Below are positions 48,176-60,602 of a DNA stretch of 64,000 nt, piece by piece. The notes under the pieces were generated by a model, which saw only the letters and a program-made list of their open reading frames with translations, searched no databases and had not been told where the DNA came from. Numbering within the stretch: position 1 is the first letter of the stretch; each line of letters begins with the position of its first letter. This DNA is from Basidiobolus meristosporus CBS 931.73 (lineage: Eukaryota > Basidiobolomycota > Basidiobolomycetes > Basidiobolales > Basidiobolaceae): positions 1 through 64,000 of the forward strand of contig MCFE01000388.1 in assembly GCA_002104905.1 (NCBI GenBank). The letters are read 5' to 3'. The translations under genes and the position numbers were made by a program.

Positions 48176-48607
48176 TTTCTATTTTATTTATCCACAACTT
48201 TGAAATTCCCAAATATGATAATTTGATACATAAATATTCTTGGTAATTATTGGAAGAATTCGTCAAGTAACTTGGTATATTCTTGGAAAAATAGCATTGT
48301 CTATTCGGCAACCTACGTAACTGGTGTCGGATAGATAGTGTAGCAGATTGAGAAATTTTACATCATACGTCTCACATAGAAAGTCATGGAATTATCCCTT
48401 GGGCGCAATGACACGGCAGGAACCATCATGGGATTGCCATAGTCAGGAGTGTGCATCCTGCAAGGGGCATGGAACATCGCCAAATGGGTGGCAGTAGAGA
48501 GGGTTGATTTATTCATTGATTGACATGTATGAGGAGGAATAGAATCGAATAAAACTCAAGGTAAACGAAACGAAACGAAACGAAAAGGGAATGTTAATTA
48601 TATTACA
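48176..48607. other. Intergenic region after NIC96
   Basis: No gene seen. A short run of AACGA units lies at about 48,565-48,588. Confidence 0.45.
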
Positions 48608-51600
48608 TTAATTCATGAAGACGTCCAACCGGTTCAACTGTGCGTAAGTATCGGCTGGCATTCTGAACTGAATCATTCCGGCGAACACCATGAGCGCCCT
48701 AGCCTTCTGACGGATGAGAAGCATTTTCTACATGGATCAACAGGTTAATGTGGGTCATGTCCGGAATAGTTGAAGGTAGGGTTCACTTACGTTTTGTCGA
48801 GCAGAGTCGCTGTAAGGGGAGTTCTTGAGTGGCCCGTAGATCTTGGAGAGCACATTCATGGTGGTCAAAAGGATATCGGGGAAATGGCGGCCAATATTTT
48901 CATCCAATCCCTTGAATTCATCGACCTTCCTGCTGATGAGGCTCATGTCATTCTCAAGAGGGATGATATTTAAGGCCTCGATAGCCTAAAATGTTGAACG
49001 TGGTTAGTGTTTGCAAGAAAACCCCCTGAACGATCCCGGGTTACCATTAATGCGTCTTCCCAACGGTTGCTTTCGGCCAATGACTTGAACTCCAACAACT
49101 TGAGTAGGATGCCGCAGGTTTCTTTGCTCTTCTCGGAAACCTTGGAGATCTTTTCTGGACTCTGCATGTAGTGTGAGATCACCTCTTCGGCAGTGGTTTT
49201 GATGTTGGAGGTGCTGGACAAACCAACCACTCCGGAAACGTCGTTGGCGAAGGTTTGCTGCTTTTGAAGAGGCGCGGCAAGAGAGTCGGAGAGTTGCTTG
49301 ATTATCACCATGATGACAGTATCATAGTCCTCGGCCAAATCATAGAGTCGGAGGGCATCTGAGAACTTGCCTTCGGTGTAGTTCCTCTCAGCAGTGCGCT
49401 TGGTAAGATCTCTGACGAAATCCTTCTCGTTCTGGATTGAAATAAGCGGAAGGTATTTTTCGATGGAGCCAGGTTGGTGGGTTCCATCAGGTCTTAGGTC
49501 GCCCAACAGAGTTTGGTAGTCTCCAGTCTCCATGACCAGATCACAGATGTAGTCGTGACAAAGGGTGATGTAGTCCTGACCAACTGAGTGGCCAAAGAGA
49601 CAGAGGATGCACAGGTAATGCAGGGCCTCCAATGGGTCGGAGCGTGCAAACATATTGGTGTATTGGTGAATCATGCGAGGGATGTTGAATGAGACAGAGT
49701 CGAAGCCAGTGGAATCTGTGTCCTTGATCAAGAAGTCCATACTCAAGTTCTGCAGGTCTCTGGGGACCTTGAGAAGACCATAATAAGCGAGAGCAATGGC
49801 AAAGTGAACAGCCTCCACCTGGTATCTGTTAGACACATAGAGGTAATGGACAGCTCTCTCAAATTGGCAACTGAGCAGCAGGACTTGGAAGTAATGGATG
49901 GGGTTGTTCCCCTTAGGGTTGAAATGTGCTGCTCCGAACTTGAGTAAGAGTGTTTGGAGGTCACGTAGAGAATATCTTTCGTGGACCAGGTCGCTGGGAT
50001 CAATGGATTCTCTGATCAGAGTCAATTGCAACCAGAGGTAGTCCTCGGTGGTTTGAATGACATCTGCCACTGTCTTCTGCTTCAGTTCGCATCTGCCAAG
50101 AATCTTGTAAACGGCGATTTTGTATGGATCGGGAATGTCTCTAACGTTACGTGTTTGCTGAGTGTACTCAGCAAGCAGATATTCACGCATATTGTTGGGA
50201 AGAAGATGGTTTTCGTCGTTAAGATATGCCTTGAAATAGGCGACGAAAGAGCTTTCGGAGTTTTGAAGGTAGTTTTGATGCTCCAAGGCAAACTTGTAGG
50301 CTTCTTGAGCATGACCGGATCTCAATAAATAATAGATGTGTGCCCAGATGGGTGTGTTGTTGTAAACCTCAAGGTGAGGAGGGAAAACGTTTCCGGGTCT
50401 CCAAAGCTTCAGGTTAATATAAGCACGGATTTTGTTATGAATGGATGGAATACCGCCCAGGTTGGCATCTTGAGGACGCATAATAATAGTCTTTTCGATG
50501 TGCTCCAGGAATTGATCTTCCAAATATTTGCGCGAGTTATCAACAAGCTCCTGTCGGAGTTTAACTGCCTGAGAACTGCTATAGTTTTCGTTCAGATAAG
50601 CTCTGGAATATTGCCCTTCCTCGAGGGTCTGTCGCTGGAAAACGCCATTGATAACGTGTTGCTCTCCAACAACTGTAGCCAATAGCTTCCAGCTGTCAAT
50701 GATTTGTTGGGCTTTCATGTCCCCGCTCAAGCTTTTAGCGATTTCCTCGAATGCATGAACAACACCGTAGGCCTCCTTATTAAGACGATGATCGTTCAGC
50801 ACCTTAACAACATTGGCGTAACGGATCATTCTTGAATGGGCTTGAAGGCCAGAGGCGGACTGGTTGCCCGAGCGCACACTTCTACCCAAGGTAGAAGCTC
50901 CCAGTTTCGAGCTGCTCAAGAAGTTAGAAGCAATCTCAGAGGAGCCGAAATCGGTTTCCATCCCCTCGACGCTTCTGCCCTTATGCTGGCCAAGTTCCTC
51001 GAATATCTTCTTCTTGGATCTTTCCCATTCGAGTGAGAGGAGGCGCTCGCAAGTGGAATCGAAATCTTTGAGTGACTAAATTCAAAAGGTTGGTGATCCC
51101 GTATTTACTGACGTGGCTACCACAAACACCAACCTGCTTACGCCCTTCTTCTATGGCACTGATGATAATCTGTTCATATTCATGACGTAGATGACCCTAT
51201 AACGTGTTTGTTTTTAGGAATTGACGTGGTATGGCGAACAGGGGAGTTTCTAGTACCTCGATATCTGTATCATGAATAGGCTTCAATGGCTCGAAAGTTG
51301 TAAGAGGATTGATGGAATTGAGCGTTTGTGTAAGTTCATCAGCATTAAAACCACCATCGGCAAGAAGATAATGTCTTTTCAGAGAGAGGGAGAAGAAAAG
51401 TTTGAGTTAAGCCCAGAAGATACGTTCCCTAACAACCAAGAACGGACTTACGCTTTACTATCGATTCCGTCACCAGTTCTAGCAGCCTTCGCGGCAAGTT
51501 TTCTAGAAGAATTTTCGATCTGACCAAGGCCGCGCTCTATCTGCGGTAAATCAACAGAAGAAGAAATTTGGTCGGTCAAACGACGCGATTGCTCCAACAG

Positions 51601-51621
51601 TTGCTTAAGATTAGCCGCCAT
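48608..51621 (-). CDS. NIC96: Nucleoporin Nic96/Nup93
   Basis: Scaffold nucleoporin of the inner ring of the nuclear pore. The start MAANLKQLLEQSRRL is followed by a helical N-terminal segment and then the conserved ACE1 helical solenoid: SRMIRYANVVKVLNDHRL, FQRQTLEEGQYSRAYL, FVAYFKAYLN, DYLWLQLTLIRE, FQVLLLSCQFERAVHYL and FSDALRLYDLAEDYDTV. The C-terminus reads RALMVFAGMIQFRMPADTYAQLNRLDVFMN, as in the family. Six exons, one of them 2 kb, give about 870 residues, as expected. It is divergent from HOP2 with 341 bp between the starts. Confidence 0.95.
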
Positions 51622-51962
51622 GATGGTGTGTATATTCCAAGATTGACCGAGGTGACCGTAGTCGTCTAAAGGCTTGCTAAGGAATAAGAGATGAGAGATT
51701 TCAAGAATTGATTTGTTTTGATGATTTTTCTTTTTTCAATCATTACCATAAATTTTTCGTAGGTTACTTTGGGTATGATCTTGAGCAATTATCGGTTTAT
51801 CCCAATTTACAAGCATTGATTCGAACCTTGTACGCGAAATTCCAATGTAATTCACCAAAATGCTAAACCGCAGTATCCTAGCATTTGTTGACATAAGCTA
51901 TGTTTAATGGGTAGGGAGGGTAACATGCGTAAGAGCCAGATACTCCTTGGTTATTAAAGAGA
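51622..51962. promoter_or_regulatory. Divergent promoter region NIC96/HOP2
   Basis: 341 bp separates a housekeeping nucleoporin gene from a meiotic recombination gene, and it must serve both. No specific element is claimed. Confidence 0.45.
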
Positions 51963-53049
51963 ATGGCACCTGCCAAAAAGAAGGCCAAAGTCGAGAGCAG
52001 CGACGATGGTATAGTAATATCTGCTACTATAGTCCGCTAGTCGAGATGTTCATACTTGCTTTTGTGGAAGCTGAACAAACCGTACTTGAATACCTACACA
52101 AAACTAACAGGCCTTACAGTGCCAGTATGAACGTCTATCTATTTCCTTTTATTGCTCTCACTCACTCGGCCTTTGTTGTCCTCAGCCGATATTTTCAACA
52201 ATCTTCACGGGGCAGTTGGGAAAACCGCGATTCAGAAGATCCTGACGCAGCTTGTAGAGAAAGAGGAGATTATGGGGAAGGTGTACGGGAAGCAGTGGGT
52301 TTATTGTATTAGTCAGGTAAAACAGGACTCTGGATCCACCCTTCGTAGCGGAAAACTGGCAACTCCAGCGTTCCATATTTAGGACAAGTTTGAAACACCT
52401 TCTCAAGGAGATTTAGACAATATGGATGAAATCATTGAGGACCTGAAGCAGAAGCTGGAGCAACAGAAAGAGAAAAACAAACAGCTGGCCTCAGGTAATG
52501 GGGAAGTTCGTTAACAACAGATATGCTGGTGATTCAGTTCGCGTTGTTTAGTTTTAAGCGGGCTCAATAACTCGCTCACAAATGGGGAGATCGAAGCAAA
52601 ATTAAGCTCACTCGAGGATGAGGTAAACTGAAATAGATAAAGGCAGTCATGTTATTCGATGCTAATTATTTTGCCAGAATAAGCGGTATGCGGAGAGGCT
52701 GGCCAATTTACGAGAGGGCGGTAAGCAAATGAGCCTGGAGGAAAAAAACAAGATCGACTCCGAATACGATGGTAACCGAAAAGTCTGGAGGGCGCGAAAA
52801 AGAATGGTATGTCTTCAGCCCTTACATACAATGCGAGACAGATGGTAATATCCACAGTTTACCGATATATTCAACACCATCACGGAATTTATGCCTGGCA
52901 AACCAAAGGATCTGCTGGTAAGTGTGTGCGCTTACCTAGCTTGATGCGGTATGAGTAATCGTACGTGCTATCCATAGGTGGAGCAAGGGATAGAAACCGA
53001 TGCGGATGTTGGTGTAGATGTCAATGCTGATCCGCTGGCCGGCATGTAG
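51963..53049 (+). CDS. HOP2: Meiotic recombination protein Hop2 (PSMC3IP)
   Basis: Hop2 works with Mnd1 to promote strand invasion by Dmc1 and Rad51. A basic start (MAPAKKKAKVES) is followed by the winged-helix domain (AEQTVLEYLHKTNRPYSA, TDIFNNLHGAVGKTAIQKIL, GKVYGKQWVYC), two coiled-coil stretches (IIEDLKQKLEQQKEKNKQL; LSSLEDE) and the C-terminal helix (KVWRARKRM|FTDIFNTITE). Eight exons with clean GT-AG borders give about 224 residues, close to human HOP2. Mnd1 and Dmc1 are not in the window. Presence of an intact gene suggests that the organism has meiosis. Confidence 0.93.
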
Positions 53050-53298
53050 GCAAGATTGGTTGAGCAGCATTGCTACAAGGAATTGTACTTACTTGCTAAA
53101 GAAATTGATTTGCTATATAAATAACGAATAAATCCAACAACTTGGGAAGTAAAATCCTACCAATCATTCCATGAAGTATGATGTCAATGGGTCTGCGGAT
53201 TGGTCCGTTATAAAGCCTATTTTGCAAGATATGTGAAGAGATATAGTTTCTGGTCTAAAACCCACATTATTGCATACCATCCTTAATTTTATCAGTTT

Positions 53299-55983
53299 AT
53301 GGCTACTCAGCATTCGAAGCCTTGGGAGGCTAATCTTCTTACTCAGTTCCAAAACAGAGATGCCACTGTTCAGGCGTTCAGAAGTATATTCGATTCCTGT
53401 AAGTATAACAAACCCCCAAGCACGGTACTTGAACTGACAGTTTGTGTGGATTCCCAATGCAGACTACCGACTAGAACAGAAATTGCTCAGCCTGAAAAAA
53501 GAGCATGCAGAGGAGGTTTCTAGTTTAAGAGTGCAACAACAGCAGGCAGACCTTCAAAAATTAGACAAAGGGAGACTTGAAGAAAGGTCAGCTTATATAT
53601 AGGGATAGTGGGCAGATATTGAAATGTTGAAATAGGGCTCTACTTGTGGATCAAAATCGTTTCAAGGAGCTGGAAAAACAAATTCTGGACCTGAAGGAGG
53701 AACGAGGCGAGCTATACAAAACCCAAGGACAGAATGCACAAAGATTGCTAGAGGCAAACGAGACTATGAAGAGATTGGAACAGAAAAGCAAATCAGATGA
53801 GCAAAAGTAGAGAGCCTGTCCAAAATAGCATGTATTGCGACAATATCTAATGAGATTGAGCGGTATCCAGGATAGAAAAGTTGACTGCAGAGGTGGAGAA
53901 GCTGGTTGTCAAAGTACAGCATCAGGTTGAAGTAATACGTGAGAAAGATTCAACAATTCAAGTGTGTTTGTTTGCTAGCCTCTTCCAACGCGACCATCAT
54001 TACTCACCACTCTGTACAGTTTATTCACGATGAGATGACAGCGTTGCAACTGGAGCTGACCAAGACCGATGAGAAAATGGCCGAAATAAAGAAGGAGAAT
54101 TCAGAGCTGCTTGATCGCTGGATAAAAAAGAAGAATGAGGAGGTGGAGCGCATGAACGAAGCAAATCTATACTCAGAAAGGCATTGACGCTCAAATAAGC
54201 CTTTATGCAACCGGCTGTTGTTAACAGATTTTCAATGGCCATAGGTCGTCTCGCCACGAAAAGAGCCTCTCTGGTTCTAGTTATTTAGCGGATGCGATTT
54301 GGAAGTAAGTGTCAAGGCATTAGCCATGCCATGCCATTGCACGGGATTCACAGTTGTTTCCAGGCTTCGCAGATCGACCATCGGCTCCCCTCAGATCAGC
54401 CCCACGCCACTTCCAAAGCAATTGAACGAAGTCTATGCAGAGTCTATCATGCCCTCCGAGCTCAAGCTTAAATTCGTGAGTGCCCTCTCTCGTAGCACTC
54501 GTCTTGCGATTTCACCAAATTGACTGCGAGTGTTTTGAGCCTGCACACACAGATGTTATAAATACCATCCAAATATCACCCGATGGGGCCATGATAGCAA
54601 CTGGTGGTGAAGATAAGAAAGTCAAAATATTTGACAGCCGAAAAGGTGTTGTGTCTATGGTTGAGTACCGGCATGTAGCGGGCCTTGACGTGTCTATTGA
54701 TAGGGAGCTTGATTCACAACTTTGGTGGCTCAATTCAATCGGTGATGTGCGTTGACTTCAGCTATACGGATGATATGGTTCTTGGTACTTCAAACGATAA
54801 CTCGACTCGTCTGTGGAGCACCAGCACGGGCCGTCTGAAGGTTTGACTCTGGATTTCGGCTGGTGAATCTTCTCCCTGATTTTGACAACAATCTGCAGAT
54901 GACCTTGACCGGCCACATCGGCAAAGTTTTCTCGGCGAGATTCAACGGAGACTCTTCACGAGTGGTATGTGACAAAATGACGCTACGGAATTCAAATACT
55001 TACACTTCAGCATCAGATCTCCGGCAGCCACGATCGTACCATAAAGATATGGGATCTACACCGGGGATATTGTAAGATGCTCCTGTCACGTAAAAATTCG
55101 TAGGAATTCCACTAATCAAGCATTCCAGGTGTCCGGACAATCTTCTCCTTCTCTAGTTGTAATGATGTCTGCCTTGCTGACAGTGATGGGTATGTGCTTG
55201 CCGTGTGCTTGTTCCATGCCAATACTAATCGAATGACCCTGTGCAGCTCAACAATAGTCAGCGGGCATTTGGACAATAATGTTCGCATATGGGATGCACG
55301 GAGCGGAAAATGCATCAAGGACTTGGGTGGAATCCACCAAGCCCAGATTACCTCGGTTGGCGTTACGCCAGGTAAAATCGAATCTTCCGGTTGGTGTTGC
55401 ATGGTGATTAACCTTATTCATTAGACGGGTCCAAAATGCTGACTAGCTCCAGAGACAACACGCTAAAGCTTGTAGACCTGAAAAACTATGAGACGCTCCA
55501 TACCTATCAGTAAGCCTATCTGTCTTCACGCCTCTTTCAGCTGAGACTCACATTCTCCTTAGGGCCGAAGGCTATGTCAGTGGGATGAATTGGGCTAAAG
55601 CAGCAATCAGGTTTGTTAGGTCAACTCGCCTTGTTGGGCAAATGGCTAACCTTCGTTGTGCCTTAGTCGAGATGGAAGATATGTCGCTGCGGGGTCGGCA
55701 GGTACGAAACCGGAGAGCAACATAGCCAGCTTACCGTCACCAATCACTAACACCACTCGTTTGACTAGACGGAACGATCTATTTCTGGGACATGGAGTCG
55801 AGCAGCCTGATCAAGAAACTCAAGGAACACACGTAGGCCACTTCACTCGTTTGCACTTTGATGTGAGCCTCAGCCACTAACAAACGTTTGCCCAGCTCGG
55901 CTATATGTGGTGTCGTCTGGAGTCCTTTGGGAGATCACGTATTTAGTGCGGATCGCGATCGGACTGTGTGCATTTGGAACTAG
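53299..55983 (+). CDS. ATG16: Autophagy protein Atg16 with C-terminal WD40 propeller
   Basis: Atg16 binds Atg5-Atg12 and places Atg8 lipidation on the phagophore. The N-terminus (MATQHSKPWEANLLTQFQNR) is the Atg5-binding helix, followed by the Atg16 coiled coil up to ELLDRWIKKKNEEVERMNEAN. After a linker, seven WD repeats follow: ISPDGAMIATGGEDKKVKIF, LTGHIGKVFSARF, GSHDRTIKIWD, SGHLDNNVRIWD, TSSRDNTLKLVD and the end DRDRTVCIWN. This is the ATG16L1 form, not the short yeast form. Most of about 15 exons are clear. The join after MNEANLYSE is not: no GT donor fits, so a GC-AG intron (GC at about 54,181) or a small sequence error is possible. Confidence 0.9.
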
Positions 55984-56191
55984 GCACATGCAATCTGACT
56001 TCTATCAATCATGGGTGCTTTATAGATGGTACAGATATAAAATTGGGGAAATAAACGGGCGAAGAGGCGGGTGAATATTACAACTAAGCTCTCCGGAGAG
56101 TAGTATAGATAAGAAGAGAAGAGATTGGTATGGGCCTATGTCGGGGTGTGATGGGTGGTATAGAGTGGTAGGATCAGGGTGGTGAAGGAAG
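55984..56191. other. Convergent 3' region ATG16 / PP2A B''
   Basis: About 208 bp between two stops. No gene. Confidence 0.5.
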
Positions 56192-58680
56192 CTAATAGCT
56201 TGAGACGACATCCTGAGCATGTCTCAATGTTTGCGCGAATTGTGTGGTGTCATCACTCTCTTCCTCTAGAAAATTGTAGTTGTCCTCTTGCGTGTACTCC
56301 TCTTCACAATCGTCTTCGGCACCGTAGACTAATCGGTCGTATTCCACCTCCACATACTCGTCCCAGGGGCTAATTGAAGCAGTTATTAGGGTTGGCTCTG
56401 ATGCTTTGGGGTCAACACTTCGCTACTCACCTGACCGTCTCTTCGAAAAGACCCATTCTTCGCTTCCGGCGCAAGTGTCGTGGTCTACTTTCGTAATCGA
56501 TAAAGCGGGATAGATTGAAGAACATGTCGAAAAATACATTGGCTTCGGGGCAATTTTTTAGATCCATCAAGGTGATTACCCCCTCCTTCTTGGGATTGAC
56601 GAGGTCCGACCTATTGGGCCACACATTGATTAGCATTCAAGGTTTCCGAGATGGCTGGACTGAACACCACTTACATCTGACAGAAACAATCGTCCAAGGA
56701 AACATACTCTACGCCGGCATATTCCATCCGGCTTAGCTGCTCTTCGTAGAAATACTCCAACTCAAACACCGTAAGTAAGCCATCTCCGTCTATATCCAAG
56801 CAACGGAACCAGTATTCAATGGCAGTGGGCGTGCTTTTGTTGACTTCAGATAGGATGAACCCTATAATCAATACGACATTAGGAAATCGCCCTCAGAACC
56901 AAGTCCGCACTTGCACTTGCACTTACAAACAAAGTCTCTGTAGCTCATCTTGGGCTCTGGATAGTCGGCAAGCGGCAAGTCACTGATTTTGCCGTATCCA
57001 TCGATGACACGTCTTATGATCTTGTCAGTTAATGAGCCCTCCATATAGCAGGCTAGTTGATCCTCGTTGATTTCCAGATCGTGGTCCTCGTCCAATTCCC
57101 AGAATTTGCAGTAAATCACGTAGAAATCTTTGTAAGAAAAGCATGTTTTGCTCTGTAGAGAGTGTTAAGCCACATGTCGCATCGTCGGTTTTCGCAGAAT
57201 ATGGCTTACCTCGTCGGAGTCGATTCCATTCTCAATCGAGTGAATGGTTTCCATGATCTTTCCGCGTTTGAATTCCTCAAATCGGAGTTTTCCTGTCCAG
57301 CTGCGGTTGTGGTCATAAAATAGACGGGAAACGACAGTTTCGGCTTGTGAGGTAGAATTCCTGGTTAATGTGCCATTCATCCGATAGAAATGAAAGTTGC
57401 TTGAAGTACCATATCTATCCTGAAAAGTGGTGTTCCCGTTCAAAAATTCCAACTCTGGATGGCCACAGATGATGTCTGTTGGGGATTGTTAACTTTGCTC
57501 CATAAGTGATGATGAGGTGGATTACCATACCTTCTAATACGACGTAGAAGTCTTCGGGCACCAGGTAGTTGCTGTCGTCCTGCTTTAATAGGTAGAATCC
57601 AAGCGACGCCTCATCCTTGGCCTCTTTCTGAATAAGCCTCCATCCTCTGAGAAGCAACATGATTAATAGGTATAATATACCTTTAGCATAGTATATACAT
57701 ACCTCATCAACTGATTGTAATTGATGGAGTTTTCGCAGTCCAATATCACCTCCAATTTCCGGAACAAGGCAAAAGTGAAATATCGGGGAAGTAGAAAAGC
57801 CTCTGTAACGGGAACGAACGTCTCATCAGTTAGAGAGCCTTGCTGATCGAAGATCGATTTCAGCTTTTCCTGTAGAAGTTGAAACCTGCCGTGTTAGCTC
57901 TGCACCACCAGTTGATCAGTAATAAACAGAACTAACCAGGTTGCAGGTAATCTGGTTGTGGTATGTAGAAATAAGCTCAGGATTTCCACGGGGAAAATAA
58001 AACTGTGGAATGGATCTTGGTGCCACTTGTGCTGGTACGGAACGCTCTGAACCCTCTATTTTTCTACTAGAGGTTTTCTTTAAAGCAGTGGCACTAGCCG
58101 CTATGTCATTGTCTTCGGCTTCTTGGAAAATGAGCTTCTTCGGTTTTTGTGGCGAAAGGAAAAAACTGTCTTCCTCTTCCGGTGGATACTCGGCACTTTC
58201 ATCGGAGATGGGTGATAACGCCTCAAATTTGAGTCGAGTAGACCGAGTTGGTGAATATACCTCGACGGGTGAGCGAATACGTGTAAGTGGCGAGGAAGGT
58301 GAGCCTACAACATCTGCTGTTTGTCATTAAAGATTGGCCTTTACAAAAAAAAATATCCTCAAATTCCAAGGGTATGTACCTGAATCGAAAATAAATGATT
58401 TTGGAGATTTTCTTGCACAGATAGGACTAATTGGTGCTGGGGAGCGTGGAGAATTAGCAGGCTTATATGGCGAGCCAGCCTTTGAAAGCTTTTCGGGGCT
58501 ATTAGAGCTGGCCAGCTTTTGCTTGAGGATATCGTTGTACCTTGGCGAATAGGACGCTCTGTTAATTTCATCACGATTTGGGCTTTGAATGAATCGGTCT
58601 GATACTTCGTCCACTTGGGGTAACGACGAAGATAGCATTTTGCTGCTCTTGGGGGTTCTTATTGGACTTGTGAGCGACAT
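56192..58680 (-). CDS. PP2A regulatory subunit B'' (PR72/PR130 type), EF-hand
   Basis: The B'' subunit directs PP2A to substrates in a calcium-sensitive way. The start is MSLTSPIRTPKSSKM at 58,680. The first 230 residues are Ser/Pro-rich and disordered. Then come the conserved helical part (FYFPRGNP, RYFTFALFRKLE, ENSINYNQLMRGWR, ASLGFYLLKQDDSNYL) and two EF-hand-like sites: DEDHDLEINEDQL (a weak Ca site) and DIDGDGLLTVFELE (a canonical loop). After this come MSYRDFV, FILSEVNKSTPTAIEYWFRCLD and NCPEANVFFDMFFNLSRF, and an acidic tail ending DVVSSY. At least nine exons, about 640 residues. The family is firm; the exact paralogue is not. Confidence 0.92.
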
Positions 58681-59944
58681 GGTAGACAAGTAGGGAAACG
58701 AGCAAAATTGCTTCTAATAGAAAATTTGTTCAAGAGAGTGGACTATCCGCGGTAACAAGACACTGGAGTAGCGTTTTTGATGTCTCCAAGTGTAACCAAA
58801 CGTCAAAGTATATAATACAATCAGTTGTTTTTTACAGCTTTGTTTACCTTTTGCCATGAGAATCATAATATTGGGAGTAGAATCTATTGGGTTACCGTCG
58901 AGTGCTAAATGGTAATTAAACCGTGACTAGCTTATAACCATAATGCCTAAATTGAACAAGGGTTTAAACATCATGCGTTTCGGGGAAAATGGTTAAGTTT
59001 AAACAACAATCGTGTTTGGAGGAAATCAGTGGTTTGACATCATGACCTGCCTGACTCTTACAACAAGACCCCATGATTGCAGAAACGAATCATCAATGTG
59101 CTTTTTCTTCCTTGATTCGTGTCTAGTCGCTTCTGTTTCGGCTATTCTGATTCATCATGGACCATATGTGTACTTATGTTTCACTAGCTCAGCGGTTATT
59201 ATATTTGGCCATATGTCTTAAACCTCACGGGTGTGGTTTGTGAGCTATTGGATTGGATTTAAACTCTTGAGTCACCCGTGATGCCTAGTCCATCGGAAAC
59301 GGATTTTTCAACTGATATATAATCGGGATTGCCTTGGTGATATTCAACATGATCTAGCCAGGGCATTATGACATCCAGTATTGCTAACTGCTTTATCTTA
59401 TAGTATCTACAGCTTGCGAGCACCCAGTAAGCTCCTTTCTCTTGCGGGTTTTGTAACTAACTAGTTGCTGCTAGGTCCTACCTTAGCCCATCCTACCGCT
59501 AAATCTTTTCACATATCGCCCACCATGCAGCTCACGCCTTTTCGATCAGCGTATTTGGACTACCTTTCTTCGTTCTGGCCATTAGCTCATACAACAAACG
59601 CTGCCAGTTAGACTGCTGCCGTGCCTCCCCTTCGCGTCTGTCCACAAAGGAATTAGCTACCCGGGCATTTTCAGCGTATTGTCCCAATCGTCGAAGCCTC
59701 ATTTATTTGTGTCAATATGTCAAGCTTACTGTGGAATAGCCATGTTTACTTGGGTTCTAATCAAATTTAGTATTCCAATGATGACCGCAAGCTGGTGACT
59801 CTGGAGTGATCGATGTGCGCACGCCAATCGTGGCTTTGGTGTGAATTCATGTAATGATTAGTTGTATACATAGATAATGTAATTTTGGTTCTTGTAAATA
59901 TATTATATCTTTGAACACCAACTCTATTAAAATGACTTCAGACA
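58681..59944. other. Intergenic region between PP2A B'' and the small protein gene
   Basis: 1.26 kb, promoters of two divergent genes. No RNA gene or repeat was recognised; open frames are short and featureless. Confidence 0.45.
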
Positions 59945-60602
59945 ATGTCAGCATACTTGAAGATCTATTTAAATACTCGTAATGTACTGTGTTCTCATGT
60001 TGAGATGGATACTTCAGAATCCGATGTTCATGCACTGGACGGTTCGCTTACGATGAACTGTTTGCCAGCACATCTGCTTACACAAGCACCAGTTCCGAGG
60101 AACACTCTTGGGATAGGGCTAGATAGAAGAATAGACAGGGATAGTGTGGATTACAAAAAGGTATAAAGAGGTTGCATGAGATATGCTAGTAGTCATTGCT
60201 AAACCAATATAGCCCTGGTGTTTTTTTACTCCCTCAAAGCAGTCCGATGCCATGCGAAGTCTAAACCGAGGTGGCCAGAGTCAGGCTAGAGTAAACTTGC
60301 ACATCTGCACCCAAGGAATCTACCCGGAACAAGCCAGCTCCCTTTGGGCCACGCTTTGTCGTCTTATATCTGACGGGAAGTTGGGGTGTACTAACGGTAG
60401 AACTACAGGTAATCACATAGTTCTTTACTGTGATTGGGGCGATCTTTATCAGGTAACACAGTTGCGTAGGAGCATATTTGGTTGATAGAACTGAAGGCAG
60501 CTTTCCTAGGTGCGGCAGATTTTGAATAGTGTTGAGCAGGGGTTGCTAAAAGAAACGACGCTTGGTATCTGGAGATTGGGGGAGTTCTTAGGGTGCATGT
60601 AG
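59945..60602 (+). CDS. Small protein, weak resemblance to DUF1917 (C11orf68-like)
   Basis: Three exons fit well: 59,945 or 60,005 to about 60,161, about 60,243-60,453, and about 60,512-60,602, with GT-AG borders and phase 0. They give roughly 150-170 residues. The second exon reads SLWATLCRLISDGKLGC, then GNHIVLYCDWGDLYQ|VRQIL. This spacing (LW...GKLG...HIVLYC.D...QVRQIL) resembles DUF1917/UPF0696 proteins, which have an eIF4E-like fold, but the protein is shorter and the later conserved part is not seen. I do not recognise a function. No signal peptide or membrane segment. Two in-frame starts are possible. Confidence 0.5.
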
